The position numbers and the translations under genes were made by a program. Of a stretch of 64,000 nucleotides of DNA, positions 33,007-42,553 are shown one piece after another (the stretch's first letter is position 1; each line of letters starts with the position of its first letter). The stretch covers positions 124,001 to 188,000 of the forward strand of contig JBIOHP010000001.1 in NCBI GenBank assembly GCA_044449065.1, in the 5' to 3' direction. The notes under the pieces were generated by a model. That model was not told the origin of the DNA and searched no databases. It saw only the letters and a program-made list of their open reading frames with translations. This stretch comes from JBIOHP01 sp044449065 (GTDB lineage Bacteria > Bacteroidota > Ignavibacteria > UBA10030 > SZUA-254).

Positions 33007-34536
33007 GTGGATCTTAAAGCGAATCACCCCAATGATGTAGCGCATGAGGATGATTTAAACGAGTTGATGCTTCGCAGGCGGGAGGAGTTGGATCAAATTC
33101 GACAAAAAGGGATAAATCCCTATCCGTATGCATTCGCCCAAACGCAATTCTCCGCTGAAATCATTAAAAATTTCAAGGATGATGCATCAAGAGTATCAAT
33201 AGCCGTCGCCGGAAGAATTATGTCCATCCGGCGTATGGGAAAGGCGTCATTTTGCCATATTCAGGATTCCCAAGGGAAAATTCAGATATATCTGAGGAAA
33301 GACGACCTGGGGGAGATATATGATATTTTCCAGCTTCTTGATATAGGTGATATCATCGGCGTTGAAGGATATGTTTTCAAAACCAAACTGGGTGAAATTT
33401 CCGTCCATGCTACAAAATTTGAATTGCTCGCAAAATCTCTTCGTCCTCTTCCCGTAGTAAAAGAAAAAGTTGATGAGAGCGGGAACAAACACATTTACGA
33501 TCCCTTCGCCGATAAAGAATTACGGTATCGTCAGCGCTATGTCGACCTGGTTGTCAGCGATGGGGTAAAGGATGTGTTTATTAAACGTACGAAAATCATC
33601 AAATCAATCAGGAATTTTTTTGATGATCGCGGTTACCTCGAAGTTGAGACCCCCATTCTCCAGCCCATGTACGGCGGAGCGTTTGCCCGTCCCTTTCTTA
33701 CCCATCACAACACTCTTGATACTGATCTGTATCTGCGTATTGCCGATGAGTTATATTTAAAACGCCTGATTGTCGGCGGGTTTGACGGAGTATATGAATT
33801 CTCAAAAGATTTTCGCAACGAAGGCATGGATCGGACGCATAATCCCGAATTCACCATGCTGGAATTGTATGTTGCCTACAAAGATTATCTCTGGATGATG
33901 AATCTGGTCGAAGAAATGATCAGCCGAGTGGCGCTGGAAGTGAATGGAACGACGAAGTGGGCAATAGGGGATTGTACGATAGATTTTAAAGCGCCATGGA
34001 AACGTATCTCAATGTTTGATGCAATTAAAGAATTCACCGGTAAAGATTTACAGGGTTTGAGCGAAATCGCAACGAAAACCGCAGCTAAAGAATTGCATGT
34101 AGACGTTGAACCGGGAATGGCAGTCGGCACAATTATAGATGAAATATTTAGTGAAAAGGTTGAGCCCAATTTGATTCAACCGACATTTATTACCGACCAT
34201 CCCGTTGAGATGTCGCCGCTGGCAAAAAAGCATCGTTCGAAACCCGGCCTTGTGGAGCGTTTCGAGGTGATCGTCAACGGCACCGAAATATGCAATGCCT
34301 TCAGCGAGTTGAACGATCCGCTCGATCAGCGGATGCGATTTGAAGAACAGATGAAACTGAAAGCGAAAGGCGACGCCGAAGCGCAGCTTCTCGACGAAGA
34401 TTTTCTCCGTGCGTTGGAATACGGAATGCCCCCAACCGCAGGATTGGGCGTCGGCATCGATCGGTTAGTCATGCTTTTTACAAATCAACATTCCATACGC
34501 GATGTGATCTTTTTTCCTCAGATGAAACGCGAATAG
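33007..34536 (+). CDS. lysS: Lysine--tRNA ligase (class II)
   Basis: 509 residues from GTG 33007. A frame from TTG 32941 would add a hydrophobic stretch that overlaps the promoter, so it is rejected. The N-terminal OB-fold anticodon domain has ISVAGRIMSIRRMGKASF. The class II motifs follow: motif 1 (RNFFDDRGYLEVETPILQP), motif 2 (FRNEGMDRTHNPEFTMLE) and motif 3 (GLGVGIDRLVMLF). It charges tRNA-Lys in the cytoplasm. The TonB-dependent receptor gene starts 3 bp after its stop. Confidence 0.96.
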   Translation: MDLKANHPNDVAHEDDLNELMLRRREELDQIRQKGINPYPYAFAQTQFSAEIIKNFKDDASRVSIAVAGRIMSIRRMGKASFCHIQDSQGKIQIYLRKDDLGEIYDIFQLLDIGDIIGVEGYVFKTKLGEISVHATKFELLAKSLRPLPVVKEKVDESGNKHIYDPFADKELRYRQRYVDLVVSDGVKDVFIKRTKIIKSIRNFFDDRGYLEVETPILQPMYGGAFARPFLTHHNTLDTDLYLRIADELYLKRLIVGGFDGVYEFSKDFRNEGMDRTHNPEFTMLELYVAYKDYLWMMNLVEEMISRVALEVNGTTKWAIGDCTIDFKAPWKRISMFDAIKEFTGKDLQGLSEIATKTAAKELHVDVEPGMAVGTIIDEIFSEKVEPNLIQPTFITDHPVEMSPLAKKHRSKPGLVERFEVIVNGTEICNAFSELNDPLDQRMRFEEQMKLKAKGDAEAQLLDEDFLRALEYGMPPTAGLGVGIDRLVMLFTNQHSIRDVIFFPQMKRE

Positions 34537-34539
34537 ATT

Positions 34540-37080
34540 ATGCAGCCATCTCCGTTGATTAGATTCAATATTTTACTTTTAGCGATATTTCTGACGATCT
34601 CTCTTGGTGTCGCCGGAACGCAAGGCATCCTGGAGGGGAAAGTCACCGATAAAGATAATAAGGATCCTCTGGTGGGGGTAAATGTCGTCATTGTAGGGAC
34701 GTCGTTCGGCGCCGCAACGGATGCTGATGGAAGGTTTGCGATTAACAATTTGGAAGCAGGGGTATATACCGTGCGGTTTTCTCAGGTCGGCTATGCGTCA
34801 ATCCTTTATAAAAATGTGACCATCAGACCTGACCTACGCACGACATTGACTATCGAGATGATGCAATCTGCCGTTCAATTTAAAGAAATTGAAGTAACTG
34901 CCGAGCGTCCAATGATCGAGAAAGACGTCACGAGCACAAACTATTCACTCGGGACTTCCCAGATTGAGAAGCTGCCAATCCAAAATGTGCAGGATTTAGT
35001 CACGATGTTTCCCAGTGTTACACAAGAAGGGAATGTTCGCGGTGGAAAAACCACAGAGGTTGTTTATCTCATCGATGGCTTGCCGTTGCAAGATGTCGTC
35101 TCGGGGGGATTTGGAAGTTCTCTTCCTAAAAGTTCAATTACAGAATTCTCCGTCCAAACCGGCGGATTTGAATCAGAATACGGCAATGCACTCTCCGGCG
35201 TTGTGAATATCATAACCCGCCGGGGCAGCGATCAATTCAACAGCGTTGTAAGGGTTGAACGGGATAATTGGCTCGGTCAGGGTTGGGATGATCAGATTAA
35301 TAGATACACTGAAACAGAATTGACGCTCGCTGGACCGATAGTTCCGGAAAAACTCCATTTTTTTACAGCGAACACCTTGTCATTATCCGATACGAGATTT
35401 TGGCAGGATTTAGATCGGTTTTTTGCGTCTCCCATCCAGCGGGAATTCAGCGGAATTTCTAAAATTGATTACACGGTGAATTCAAAGATGCGATTGACCG
35501 CACAATCAATATATTCGTTGAAAAATTGGCGGGATTATGAATGGAGCTGGAGATTCAATCTAAACGGTTTACCAAAAGAAAGTAAGAATTCATACCGCAC
35601 TTCCCTTATTCTTTCTCACACACTTTCGGATATAGTGCACTATACATTAAATTTTTCCGATTCATATCTCATCTCAAGAATCGGAGACTCGAAAGATAAT
35701 ATTGATCTAACTCCCTATCAATACGATTTTTTCCTGCAGTATGTAACGACGGGAAATCTTGCCTGGTGGGCGGAAACTAAACAAAATATTTTTACGACAA
35801 AAGGTGATTTGGTCGTTCAACCCAATCCCCTTAATCTTCTTAAGTTCGGTTTCGAGTTGAATATGTACAATATCTCGTCCGATGTGATAAAATTCGAACC
35901 TCAGACAACCTACTTCGGAAAAGTGCTGACTGATGCGCCGCTGCTTAATTATAGCACCACGTATAATTATCTCCCGCGTTCCGGATCTCTTTATATGCAG
36001 GAAAAATTACTTGTTGAGCGTGACGGCGCTACGGTGAACCTGGGATTCCGTTGGGATTTTCTCGATCCCCGCAGCGAAAGACCAATTGTTGAATATCTGC
36101 CCTTGAACGGGGATTCTACGAATCTCCAGGCAACAACCACCTCGACTGTCAAAGCTACGTTGAAACAACAATTAAGCCCTCGTATGGGTCTTTCATTTCC
36201 CCTGACGTGGAATACGTTGCTCATAATGAACTATGGTCATTATTTCCAATTTCCATTATTCGATTATCTGTATTCAGGCACGACTCCCCAGCAGTTACGT
36301 TCCGGAGTCAACGTCTTGGTTGGCAACCCCGACCTGAAACCTGAACGCACTCACGCCTGGGAAATTGGCGTGAAATACGGTCTCGACGAAAAGAACCTTA
36401 TAACGCTTACATACTTTAATAAAGAATTCATCGATCAAATCGATTCGAAAACATTTCTTTCGGGGAATCCCCGTGTGGGAGGTGATTTCGGATTTGCCGA
36501 GTATGTGAACAATGCTTTTGCCAGCGCGGAAGGGTTGGAGCTTGTGTACACACGGCATCGCAGCGAGAATCTTTCGGGCTCCCTCTCGTACACGCTCATG
36601 AAAACCGAAGGGGTAAGCGACTATGTGAATCAGGGAATAAATCTTGCCCAGTGGGGATACCCCGTCGCTCACACGCCCTACCCGTTGAGCTGGGACCAAC
36701 GACATTCCATCAAACTTGAAATTGATGCGAAATTGCCGTTTGATTTTTCGGGGAATCTGATCTGGAGTTATGCCACCGGAAAACCATATACATATTATCC
36801 GACGAGTAACGGATTTACCCCGTTGGATTCAACGAGACCGTTTATTCCAAACAATGCGCGTTTGCCTGCGACGAGTTTTGTTAATTTAAAATTTTCACGG
36901 AAAATTGCTTTCAGCGGTTCAACATCTCTCCTGTTTTATGGCAACGTCACTAATTTGTTTAATGTAATGAATTCCCGCTGGGCGGATTCCAACGGTCTCA
37001 TCGGAGGTCAGCTTGGAGATCCCTCGGCGTATTACGAACCGCGGAGATTTTTAATTGGAGTGAGATATGAAATGCAGTAA
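34540..37080 (+). CDS. TonB-dependent outer-membrane receptor with carboxypeptidase-regulatory-like domain
   Basis: 846 residues. The signal segment is at ~1-28. A CarboxypepD_reg-like domain (GILEGKVTDKDNKDPLVGVNV, ~30-115) is typical of Bacteroidota receptors. The plug follows (IEKLPIQNVQDLVTMFPSV; VYLIDGLPLQDV; GFESEYGNALSGVVNIITRRG), then a 22-strand-type barrel ending in an aromatic-rich strand (FLIGVRYEMQ). NPDLKPERTHAWEIGVKY is a conserved barrel motif. No SusD-like partner is present. It starts 3 bp after lysS and overlaps the next gene by 14 bp. The imported or secreted ligand is unknown. Confidence 0.94.
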   Translation: MQPSPLIRFNILLLAIFLTISLGVAGTQGILEGKVTDKDNKDPLVGVNVVIVGTSFGAATDADGRFAINNLEAGVYTVRFSQVGYASILYKNVTIRPDLRTTLTIEMMQSAVQFKEIEVTAERPMIEKDVTSTNYSLGTSQIEKLPIQNVQDLVTMFPSVTQEGNVRGGKTTEVVYLIDGLPLQDVVSGGFGSSLPKSSITEFSVQTGGFESEYGNALSGVVNIITRRGSDQFNSVVRVERDNWLGQGWDDQINRYTETELTLAGPIVPEKLHFFTANTLSLSDTRFWQDLDRFFASPIQREFSGISKIDYTVNSKMRLTAQSIYSLKNWRDYEWSWRFNLNGLPKESKNSYRTSLILSHTLSDIVHYTLNFSDSYLISRIGDSKDNIDLTPYQYDFFLQYVTTGNLAWWAETKQNIFTTKGDLVVQPNPLNLLKFGFELNMYNISSDVIKFEPQTTYFGKVLTDAPLLNYSTTYNYLPRSGSLYMQEKLLVERDGATVNLGFRWDFLDPRSERPIVEYLPLNGDSTNLQATTTSTVKATLKQQLSPRMGLSFPLTWNTLLIMNYGHYFQFPLFDYLYSGTTPQQLRSGVNVLVGNPDLKPERTHAWEIGVKYGLDEKNLITLTYFNKEFIDQIDSKTFLSGNPRVGGDFGFAEYVNNAFASAEGLELVYTRHRSENLSGSLSYTLMKTEGVSDYVNQGINLAQWGYPVAHTPYPLSWDQRHSIKLEIDAKLPFDFSGNLIWSYATGKPYTYYPTSNGFTPLDSTRPFIPNNARLPATSFVNLKFSRKIAFSGSTSLLFYGNVTNLFNVMNSRWADSNGLIGGQLGDPSAYYEPRRFLIGVRYEMQ

Positions 37081-37717
37081 TTCAATCGGATCTTTTGTGC
37101 TACACGCGCTTCTGATCATCTTTTTTGCCTTGGTGGCATTACGATGCCATGAATCGCTCCCGACGTATGTGTTTCCCAGCAATGTCATCGGTATTCAAGT
37201 ATTACAGATCAATCAGGTAAGCGATCAGACTCTGCCGCCTCAACATCAGCTAATTCATATACGGCTGACAGGTCAGAACATTTATGACGTCGTATTTCAG
37301 GATTCGATAGATTTGAAAGGCACACTGAGAATTTGGATGGAACAAAATCCTACACTGTACCGAACCTACACGCTCACCTATGCTAATTTAAAAGAAAAAT
37401 ATCTTGTTCATGACGGGAAGATGACATTATTGCCCGGCCAAAAATTTACGATGGATTTTGTTTGGAATCTTAGGACCGACGACGGCATCTTTGTCGGGGA
37501 CAAGATGAACATGGTTCGGGGAACGTTACGAAATTGTGGTCCTAATATAATTTGCACCGATCCGTATAATTTTATCGTTGAATCTTCATTGAATGTCTAT
37601 GATCGTCTTGGAGTTCTTACCGCTGATCCGATATCGTTTCAGCTTATTGTAAAGATTTGTAATATATGCGGATTGCCTCCATGTCCGTCGCCTTCAGGAG
37701 ACCCATGCGATCCCTAA
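37067..37717 (+). CDS. Exported protein of unknown function, partner of the TonB receptor
   Basis: 216 residues, not recognised. An N-terminal membrane/signal segment (SFVLHALLIIFFALVALRC) ends in a Cys, but the residue before it is Arg, so lipidation is doubtful. The rest is beta-rich, and the C-terminus is Cys/Pro-rich (ICNICGLPPCPSPSGDPCDP). It overlaps the receptor gene by 14 bp, so it is probably co-translated and works beside the receptor at the outer membrane (inference). Confidence 0.75.
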   Translation: MKCSNSIGSFVLHALLIIFFALVALRCHESLPTYVFPSNVIGIQVLQINQVSDQTLPPQHQLIHIRLTGQNIYDVVFQDSIDLKGTLRIWMEQNPTLYRTYTLTYANLKEKYLVHDGKMTLLPGQKFTMDFVWNLRTDDGIFVGDKMNMVRGTLRNCGPNIICTDPYNFIVESSLNVYDRLGVLTADPISFQLIVKICNICGLPPCPSPSGDPCDP

Positions 37718-37846
37718 AAAACTCGTCTCAAATTATTTGAGAAACCCAGTACCTAAATATTTTAGCGTATCTCGCAGCGGATTAAATGCTTGAAAGAATA
37801 TTTCTCTATATTCCGCAGGTAAGATTAAATAACTATAGAAACCTTC

Positions 37847-38587
37847 TTGGCGGACTCACCCCCGAAGATTAGTATCATTATTCCAACGCTTCAGGAAGAG
37901 AAGTATCTTTCCCGGACTCTTGAACCATTTTCGAAAAGTCTCAAAGAACGTTTTAACCTCGATATCATTGTCAGTGATGGCGGGAGTTCAGATTGTACAG
38001 TTACAATTGCGCGTACCAGAGTTGATCAGGTAATTGAATATAAGGGGACGCAACGTCAAACGATTTCAATGGGAAGAAATATCGGCGCAAACCATGCCGG
38101 CGGCGATATACTACTGTTTCTTAATGCGGATACTATCATAGAACAACCGGAACGCTTTTTTCGTATGATTGGAGAGATAATGAAGAAACCCTCGGTTGTC
38201 GCGGCAACTTGCAAGGTGAATATTTATCCCGAGGAAGAACTTTTCTCAGATAAAATATTCCATGAATTCTTTAATTATTACTTTTGGTTATTAAATATTA
38301 TCGGTATTGGAATGGGACGCGGAGAATGTCAAATTGTCCGCCGGACAGCATTTTTCTCTATCAATGGCTACAATGAATCAATGGCAGCCGGAGAAGATTT
38401 TAATCTTTTTATCAGGTTGAGAAGATTGGGGAAAATTGCTTTCATGCGTTCGTTAATTGTTCGGGAATCCCCCCGTAGATTTCGAAAATTCGGCTATAAA
38501 AAGATAATCTTCCAGTGGCTCGTAAACTCAATATCCGTTCTCTTGAGAGGAAAATCAATTTCCGATCATTGGGAACCGATCCGATAA
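37847..38587 (+). CDS. Family 2 glycosyltransferase
   Basis: 246 residues starting with TTG. The GT-A fold shows ISIIIPTLQEEKYLSRTLEP at the N-terminus, VSDGGSSD near 47, and NADTI as the nucleotide-sugar DxD-like site. GEDFNLFIRLRR carries the ED acceptor-side motif. A C-terminal hydrophobic segment (~225-236) may associate with the membrane. Probably builds surface polysaccharide or glycolipid; substrate unknown. It stands alone here, away from the GT4 and aminotransferase genes near 59-61 kb. Confidence 0.88.
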   Translation: MADSPPKISIIIPTLQEEKYLSRTLEPFSKSLKERFNLDIIVSDGGSSDCTVTIARTRVDQVIEYKGTQRQTISMGRNIGANHAGGDILLFLNADTIIEQPERFFRMIGEIMKKPSVVAATCKVNIYPEEELFSDKIFHEFFNYYFWLLNIIGIGMGRGECQIVRRTAFFSINGYNESMAAGEDFNLFIRLRRLGKIAFMRSLIVRESPRRFRKFGYKKIIFQWLVNSISVLLRGKSISDHWEPIR

Positions 38588-38626
38588 TAACATGATATGC
38601 CGAAATATCGACAAAAATGACCATAT

Positions 38627-38655
38627 TTGACTTTTATCCTAATTTTAGATATACT
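38627..38655 (+). promoter_or_regulatory. Promoter of the S41 protease gene
   Basis: TTGACT (38627-38632), a 17-bp spacer and TATACT (38650-38655). Expected transcription start ~38662, which rules out translation from 38627. Confidence 0.75.
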
Positions 38656-38686
38656 TTACGATGAATATAAAGAAAGATTGAATACG

Positions 38687-40345
38687 ATGAAGACAAGATT
38701 TTCTATTTTAAGCGTTTTTCTATTATGCCTACTCGCGCTAGTGGTTGGGACCTTAGGAACTTTGGCTCTAGTAGTAGGAATGCAGCTTAATGTTTTTGCT
38801 GGTGATAACATCTATGAACAGCTTACAAAAATCAAAGATGTTCTTAGTATAGCCCAAAAAGACTATGTAGATAGCGTTGATACCGGTACATTGGTTGAAA
38901 ACGCGATAACCGGCATGTTGAGTCATCTCGATCCCCATTCTGTATATATTCCTGCATCACAATTGACGAAGATAAATGAGGAGTTTCAGGGGAATTTCGA
39001 GGGTATCGGTGTCGAATTTGACGTCATTAATGATACTATCCTTATCGTTTCTCCTGTGCCGGGCGGTCCCAGCATGGCGCTCGGGATCAAAGCAGGTGAC
39101 AGGATTGTGAAAATTAATGATTCCACAGCTGTTGGAATTAAACGGGATGATGTACCCAAAAAATTACGAGGTCCGAAAGGTACACACGTTAAGGTCGGTA
39201 TATTCCGGGCAGGCGAAAAAGACTTGATAGATTATGATATCGTCAGAGACAAAATACCAATCTTCAGCGTTGACGTCTCCTTTATGATTAATGAAACCGA
39301 TGGTTATGTTTCAATCAACCGGTTTGCAGCGACAACACAGAATGAATTTATCGCGGCTGTAACGAAATTGAAAGCTGCCGGCATGAAAAATCTGATCATC
39401 GATCTTCGCGGTAATCCCGGCGGTCTGCTCGATCAAGCCTACAAAATGGCGGATGAGTTATTGCCTGCCGGAAAGAAGGTCGTTTACACAAAAGGGAGAA
39501 GACCCGAATTCAATGAAGAATATGTTAGCAGCGGTGGGGGACATCTGACGAATGTGCCGATAATTGTTTTGATCGATCATGGGTCGGCTTCGGCAAGCGA
39601 AATTGTATCGGGTGCGGTGCAGGATTGGGATCGTGGTTTGATCGTTGGCGTCACCTCGTTTGGTAAGGGATTGGTACAGCGGCAATTTGACCTTCCCGAT
39701 AAATCGGCGTTTCGATTAACGATTGCAAAATATTATACTCCTTCCGGTCGATGCATTCAACGCCCCTATGGCAGCGATATCGAGTCGTATGAACGTGCCG
39801 CGTTTGAGAAGAAGGAAACTGAAGGCGAAAACGTAACGCACCAGGAAGAACTTACCGGGTTAAATGTTGAACATCCGAAGGGTGATTCAACACACCCCCT
39901 CTTTAAAACTGCCGGGGGAAGATCGGTGTATGGCGGCGGAGGTATAACTCCCGATTATATCGTGAAAGCCGACACGCTGACGAAATATACCGCAAATTTA
40001 TTGAGGAAAAATCTTCTTCTTGACGTCGTCACAACCTATATGGAAACGCACAAATCCGATTTACAGAATCAGTATGGTTCCGATATTCAAAAATTTGTAT
40101 CTAACTATTCGGTGGATGACGAGTTAGTGAAGAAATTAACTGATTTGGCTGCCAAAAAAGACGTGAAAATGGTCGAGGACGATTATAAAAAAGATCTTCC
40201 ATTTATAAAGACATATTTAAAGGCTTATATCGCCCGCACTCTCTGGAGCACAGAAGGGTGGCGCAGAGTATTCACTGTCATGGACGCTCAAATTCAAAAA
40301 GCGTTGACTCTATTGCCTGAAGCAGGAAAACTCGCGGGTCTTTAA
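38687..40345 (+). CDS. S41 family C-terminal processing peptidase
   Basis: 552 residues from ATG 38687; a longer frame from 38627 is excluded by the promoter. A signal anchor (~5-32) precedes a PDZ domain (~95-185; GDRIVKINDSTAVG) and the S41 catalytic core. Ser300 lies in DHGSASASEIVSGA and Lys327 in FGKGLVQ, the expected Ser/Lys dyad spacing. A C-terminal helical region (~425-540) follows, as in the longer CTP/Prc proteins of this group. It would degrade or trim periplasmic proteins. Confidence 0.95.
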   Translation: MKTRFSILSVFLLCLLALVVGTLGTLALVVGMQLNVFAGDNIYEQLTKIKDVLSIAQKDYVDSVDTGTLVENAITGMLSHLDPHSVYIPASQLTKINEEFQGNFEGIGVEFDVINDTILIVSPVPGGPSMALGIKAGDRIVKINDSTAVGIKRDDVPKKLRGPKGTHVKVGIFRAGEKDLIDYDIVRDKIPIFSVDVSFMINETDGYVSINRFAATTQNEFIAAVTKLKAAGMKNLIIDLRGNPGGLLDQAYKMADELLPAGKKVVYTKGRRPEFNEEYVSSGGGHLTNVPIIVLIDHGSASASEIVSGAVQDWDRGLIVGVTSFGKGLVQRQFDLPDKSAFRLTIAKYYTPSGRCIQRPYGSDIESYERAAFEKKETEGENVTHQEELTGLNVEHPKGDSTHPLFKTAGGRSVYGGGGITPDYIVKADTLTKYTANLLRKNLLLDVVTTYMETHKSDLQNQYGSDIQKFVSNYSVDDELVKKLTDLAAKKDVKMVEDDYKKDLPFIKTYLKAYIARTLWSTEGWRRVFTVMDAQIQKALTLLPEAGKLAGL

Positions 40346-40362
40346 CGGACATTGTATTAACG

Positions 40363-40377
40363 ATCACATATTGTGAT
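40363..40377. promoter_or_regulatory. Short palindrome between S41 protease and gamma-CA genes
   Basis: ATCACA-TAT-TGTGAT, a perfect 6-3-6 dyad with the same TCACA-N3-TGTGA core as the ORF6N sites. Could be a weak terminator or an operator. Confidence 0.25.
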
Positions 40378-40481
40378 TACTATCATCGTTTATCCTGCGA
40401 CATTCTTTATGTTTGAGCATGATTATGCCTTCATACAAGTGCACAAGAGTACCTTTTGCATATTTCCGCACGATTGATTGA

Positions 40482-40997
40482 ATGATCCATCCATATCAGG
40501 GAAAAACGCCCCAACTCCATTCAACGGTATTCGCTGTCCAGAGCGCTGAAATTATCGGGGACGTTATTATTGACAAAGAATCGAGCATTTGGTATAATGC
40601 AGTCATTCGAGGTGATGTTAATTATATCAGAATAGGACAACGAACGAATATTCAGGACGGATGTATTCTCCACGTGCAGCACGATACGTATCCCCTTATC
40701 ATTGGATCCGATGTAACCATCGGGCATGGAGCGATTCTCCATGCTTGTACGGTTCAGAACAAATGTCTTATCGGTATGGGTGCAATCATTCTCGATAATG
40801 CTACTATTAGTTCCTATGCTATGATTGCAGCGGGCGCTCTTGTGCGGAATAACACCATTGTACCGGAAGGCGTTCTCGCGGCTGGAGTTCCCGCGAAAGT
40901 TGTCCGCGATCTCACCGTCGAAGAACGAAATACGATTGATGAATCTGCAAAAAATTATGTGGAATATGTTAAACGATATCGTCAACATTCTGCGTAA
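40482..40997 (+). CDS. Gamma-carbonic-anhydrase-like hexapeptide-repeat protein
   Basis: 171 residues forming a left-handed beta-helix of hexapeptide repeats (e.g. VIIDKESSIWYNAVIRGD, TIGHGAILHACTV). The metal-binding His residues are present: one in LHVQHD and two in GHGAILH. A C-terminal helix (VEERNTIDESAKNYVEYVKR) completes the trimeric fold. Homologues (YrdA/PaaY) show carbonic anhydrase, thioesterase or no measured activity, so the reaction is not assigned. It starts the run of genes that continues with the MBL-fold protein. Confidence 0.9.
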   Translation: MIHPYQGKTPQLHSTVFAVQSAEIIGDVIIDKESSIWYNAVIRGDVNYIRIGQRTNIQDGCILHVQHDTYPLIIGSDVTIGHGAILHACTVQNKCLIGMGAIILDNATISSYAMIAAGALVRNNTIVPEGVLAAGVPAKVVRDLTVEERNTIDESAKNYVEYVKRYRQHSA

Positions 40998-41006
40998 CGG
41001 ATAATT

Positions 41007-41906
41007 ATGCGACTCACTTTTTGGGGAACACGCGGTTCAATTGCAACTCCGGGAAAGGAAACTACCCGGTATGGGGGAAATACACCCTGCACCGAGGTTC
41101 GGCTCCGGAATAATGATTTGATAATACTGGATGCGGGCACCGGCATACGGAATTTAGGTGAGCAGCTTCTCCAGGATGGGAACCCGATAAAAGCGTACCT
41201 GTTAATCTCTCATCCGCATTGGGATCATATCCAGGGATTTCCGTTTTTCAGGCCTGCGTTGATTGCGGGAAACGAATTTACCATCGTTGGCGCCGAATCG
41301 GAAAAACTGAACTTGCAGAATATGATCACCGATCAGATGAACAAGATCTACTTTCCGCTCCAGATGAACGATCTCCGGGCAAAACTCAATTTCCAGCGGG
41401 TAACTGAAGAGAATGAAATAAACGTCTTCGGAGCAAAGATCCAAATATTGTATGTAAACCATCCATCATTTGCTCTCGGATATCGCATTAATGAGAATGG
41501 CAAATCAATTGTTTACATCAGCGATAATGAACCGTTTGATCCGGAACTGGCTTCGAGATTTCACAATGTAGATCGCAAGATCGTGGAAAAATATATGCAA
41601 TCGGATGGCGATCCAAACCAGAGAATCTACGACTTCGTTAGAGGCGCCGATATTCTGATTCATGATTCGACGTATACGCCTGATGAATATAATGAGCGGC
41701 AAGGGTGGGGTCATTCTCATTACCTGTTTACACTGAAGATTGCCGCCGTCGGAAAAGTCAAGAAACTTATCTTGTTTCATCACGATCCATCGCATACTGA
41801 TGATGATGTCGACGCTATATATTCTCAGTGCAAGGCAGAAATGAAAAAAAATCATTATACGTTTGAATGTGTCGCCGCAACCGAAGGAATGGTGCTGGAA
41901 ACGTAA
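41007..41906 (+). CDS. Metallo-beta-lactamase-fold hydrolase
   Basis: 299 residues. MRLTFWGTRGSIATPG and YGGNTPC open a subfamily that also includes phosphodiesterase-like enzymes. The metal motif is SHPHWDHIQG (HxHxDH), with further ligands in HDSTY and in the C-terminal LFHHDPSH. The long insertion (~85-150) is family-typical. Possibly a cyclic-nucleotide or nucleic-acid phosphodiesterase; the substrate is unknown. It starts 9 bp after the gamma-CA gene. Confidence 0.88.
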   Translation: MRLTFWGTRGSIATPGKETTRYGGNTPCTEVRLRNNDLIILDAGTGIRNLGEQLLQDGNPIKAYLLISHPHWDHIQGFPFFRPALIAGNEFTIVGAESEKLNLQNMITDQMNKIYFPLQMNDLRAKLNFQRVTEENEINVFGAKIQILYVNHPSFALGYRINENGKSIVYISDNEPFDPELASRFHNVDRKIVEKYMQSDGDPNQRIYDFVRGADILIHDSTYTPDEYNERQGWGHSHYLFTLKIAAVGKVKKLILFHHDPSHTDDDVDAIYSQCKAEMKKNHYTFECVAATEGMVLET

Positions 41907-42014
41907 TCAGGTTAGAAATTCCAAAAGTAATATTGCATCGCATAGCGATTTTAAAAAGACAGATTTTACCAGGGATTCAATAAGGAGATTGATTTTTTGA
42001 AGCATATTCGCCGA

Positions 42015-42044
42015 TTGGTTATCTTAGAGATGATAAAATATAAT
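42015..42044 (+). promoter_or_regulatory. Promoter before the hypothetical-ybeY genes
   Basis: TTGGTT (42015-42020), an 18-bp spacer and TATAAT (42039-42044). Confidence 0.55.
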
Positions 42045-42088
42045 CGGGGAATTTGGTGATGTATCCCAATTAAAAAATATAATTGAAT

Positions 42089-42553
42089 ATGCCGTTTGAA
42101 TTTAAAGCTCAGGATTTCCAAAAAGTGGGGAAAATATTAGGAGTACGTCCTAAACGACTTGGCAATAACATCCGTTATGAGCTCGAGAATAAAGAGAACC
42201 ATCGTAAGATCGCCCTCGAGATCTATCCGAATATACCGATCGGATCCCGGAAGGGAAACGTTATATCGGTTTACACGTCCAATGCTCATCTCCAATTGCA
42301 TTTCTGTTCGGGGTATGTGGTCAGTAAAATGCTGGATGAAGTGACTTTCATTGGTGAACACGGCGGTAAATTGACCGGGTTGATCGTTGAAAAGGAGGGT
42401 GGATGTTCATTATACGCCAATGTAGATCGTGAAATGTTATCGGGAGATTTTACACAATTAGGACCGGAAGTTATGCTTTCCGGTATAGCGCTTTCTCTGA
42501 CTGAATCTCTTCTACCCGAAAAAAAAAATCGCAGTAGACGTTCGTCACGATGA
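42089..42553 (+). CDS. Conserved-looking protein of unknown function
   Basis: 154 residues from ATG 42089; a TTG lies 6 bp upstream in frame. I do not recognise the family. It has no signal or membrane segment and looks alpha/beta. It begins FEFKAQDFQKVGKILGVRPKR and ends in a basic tail (EKKNRSRRSSR). Its stop overlaps the ybeY start by 4 bp (ATGA), so it is probably co-translated with ybeY and may be nucleic-acid related (inference). Confidence 0.75.
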   Translation: MPFEFKAQDFQKVGKILGVRPKRLGNNIRYELENKENHRKIALEIYPNIPIGSRKGNVISVYTSNAHLQLHFCSGYVVSKMLDEVTFIGEHGGKLTGLIVEKEGGCSLYANVDREMLSGDFTQLGPEVMLSGIALSLTESLLPEKKNRSRRSSR

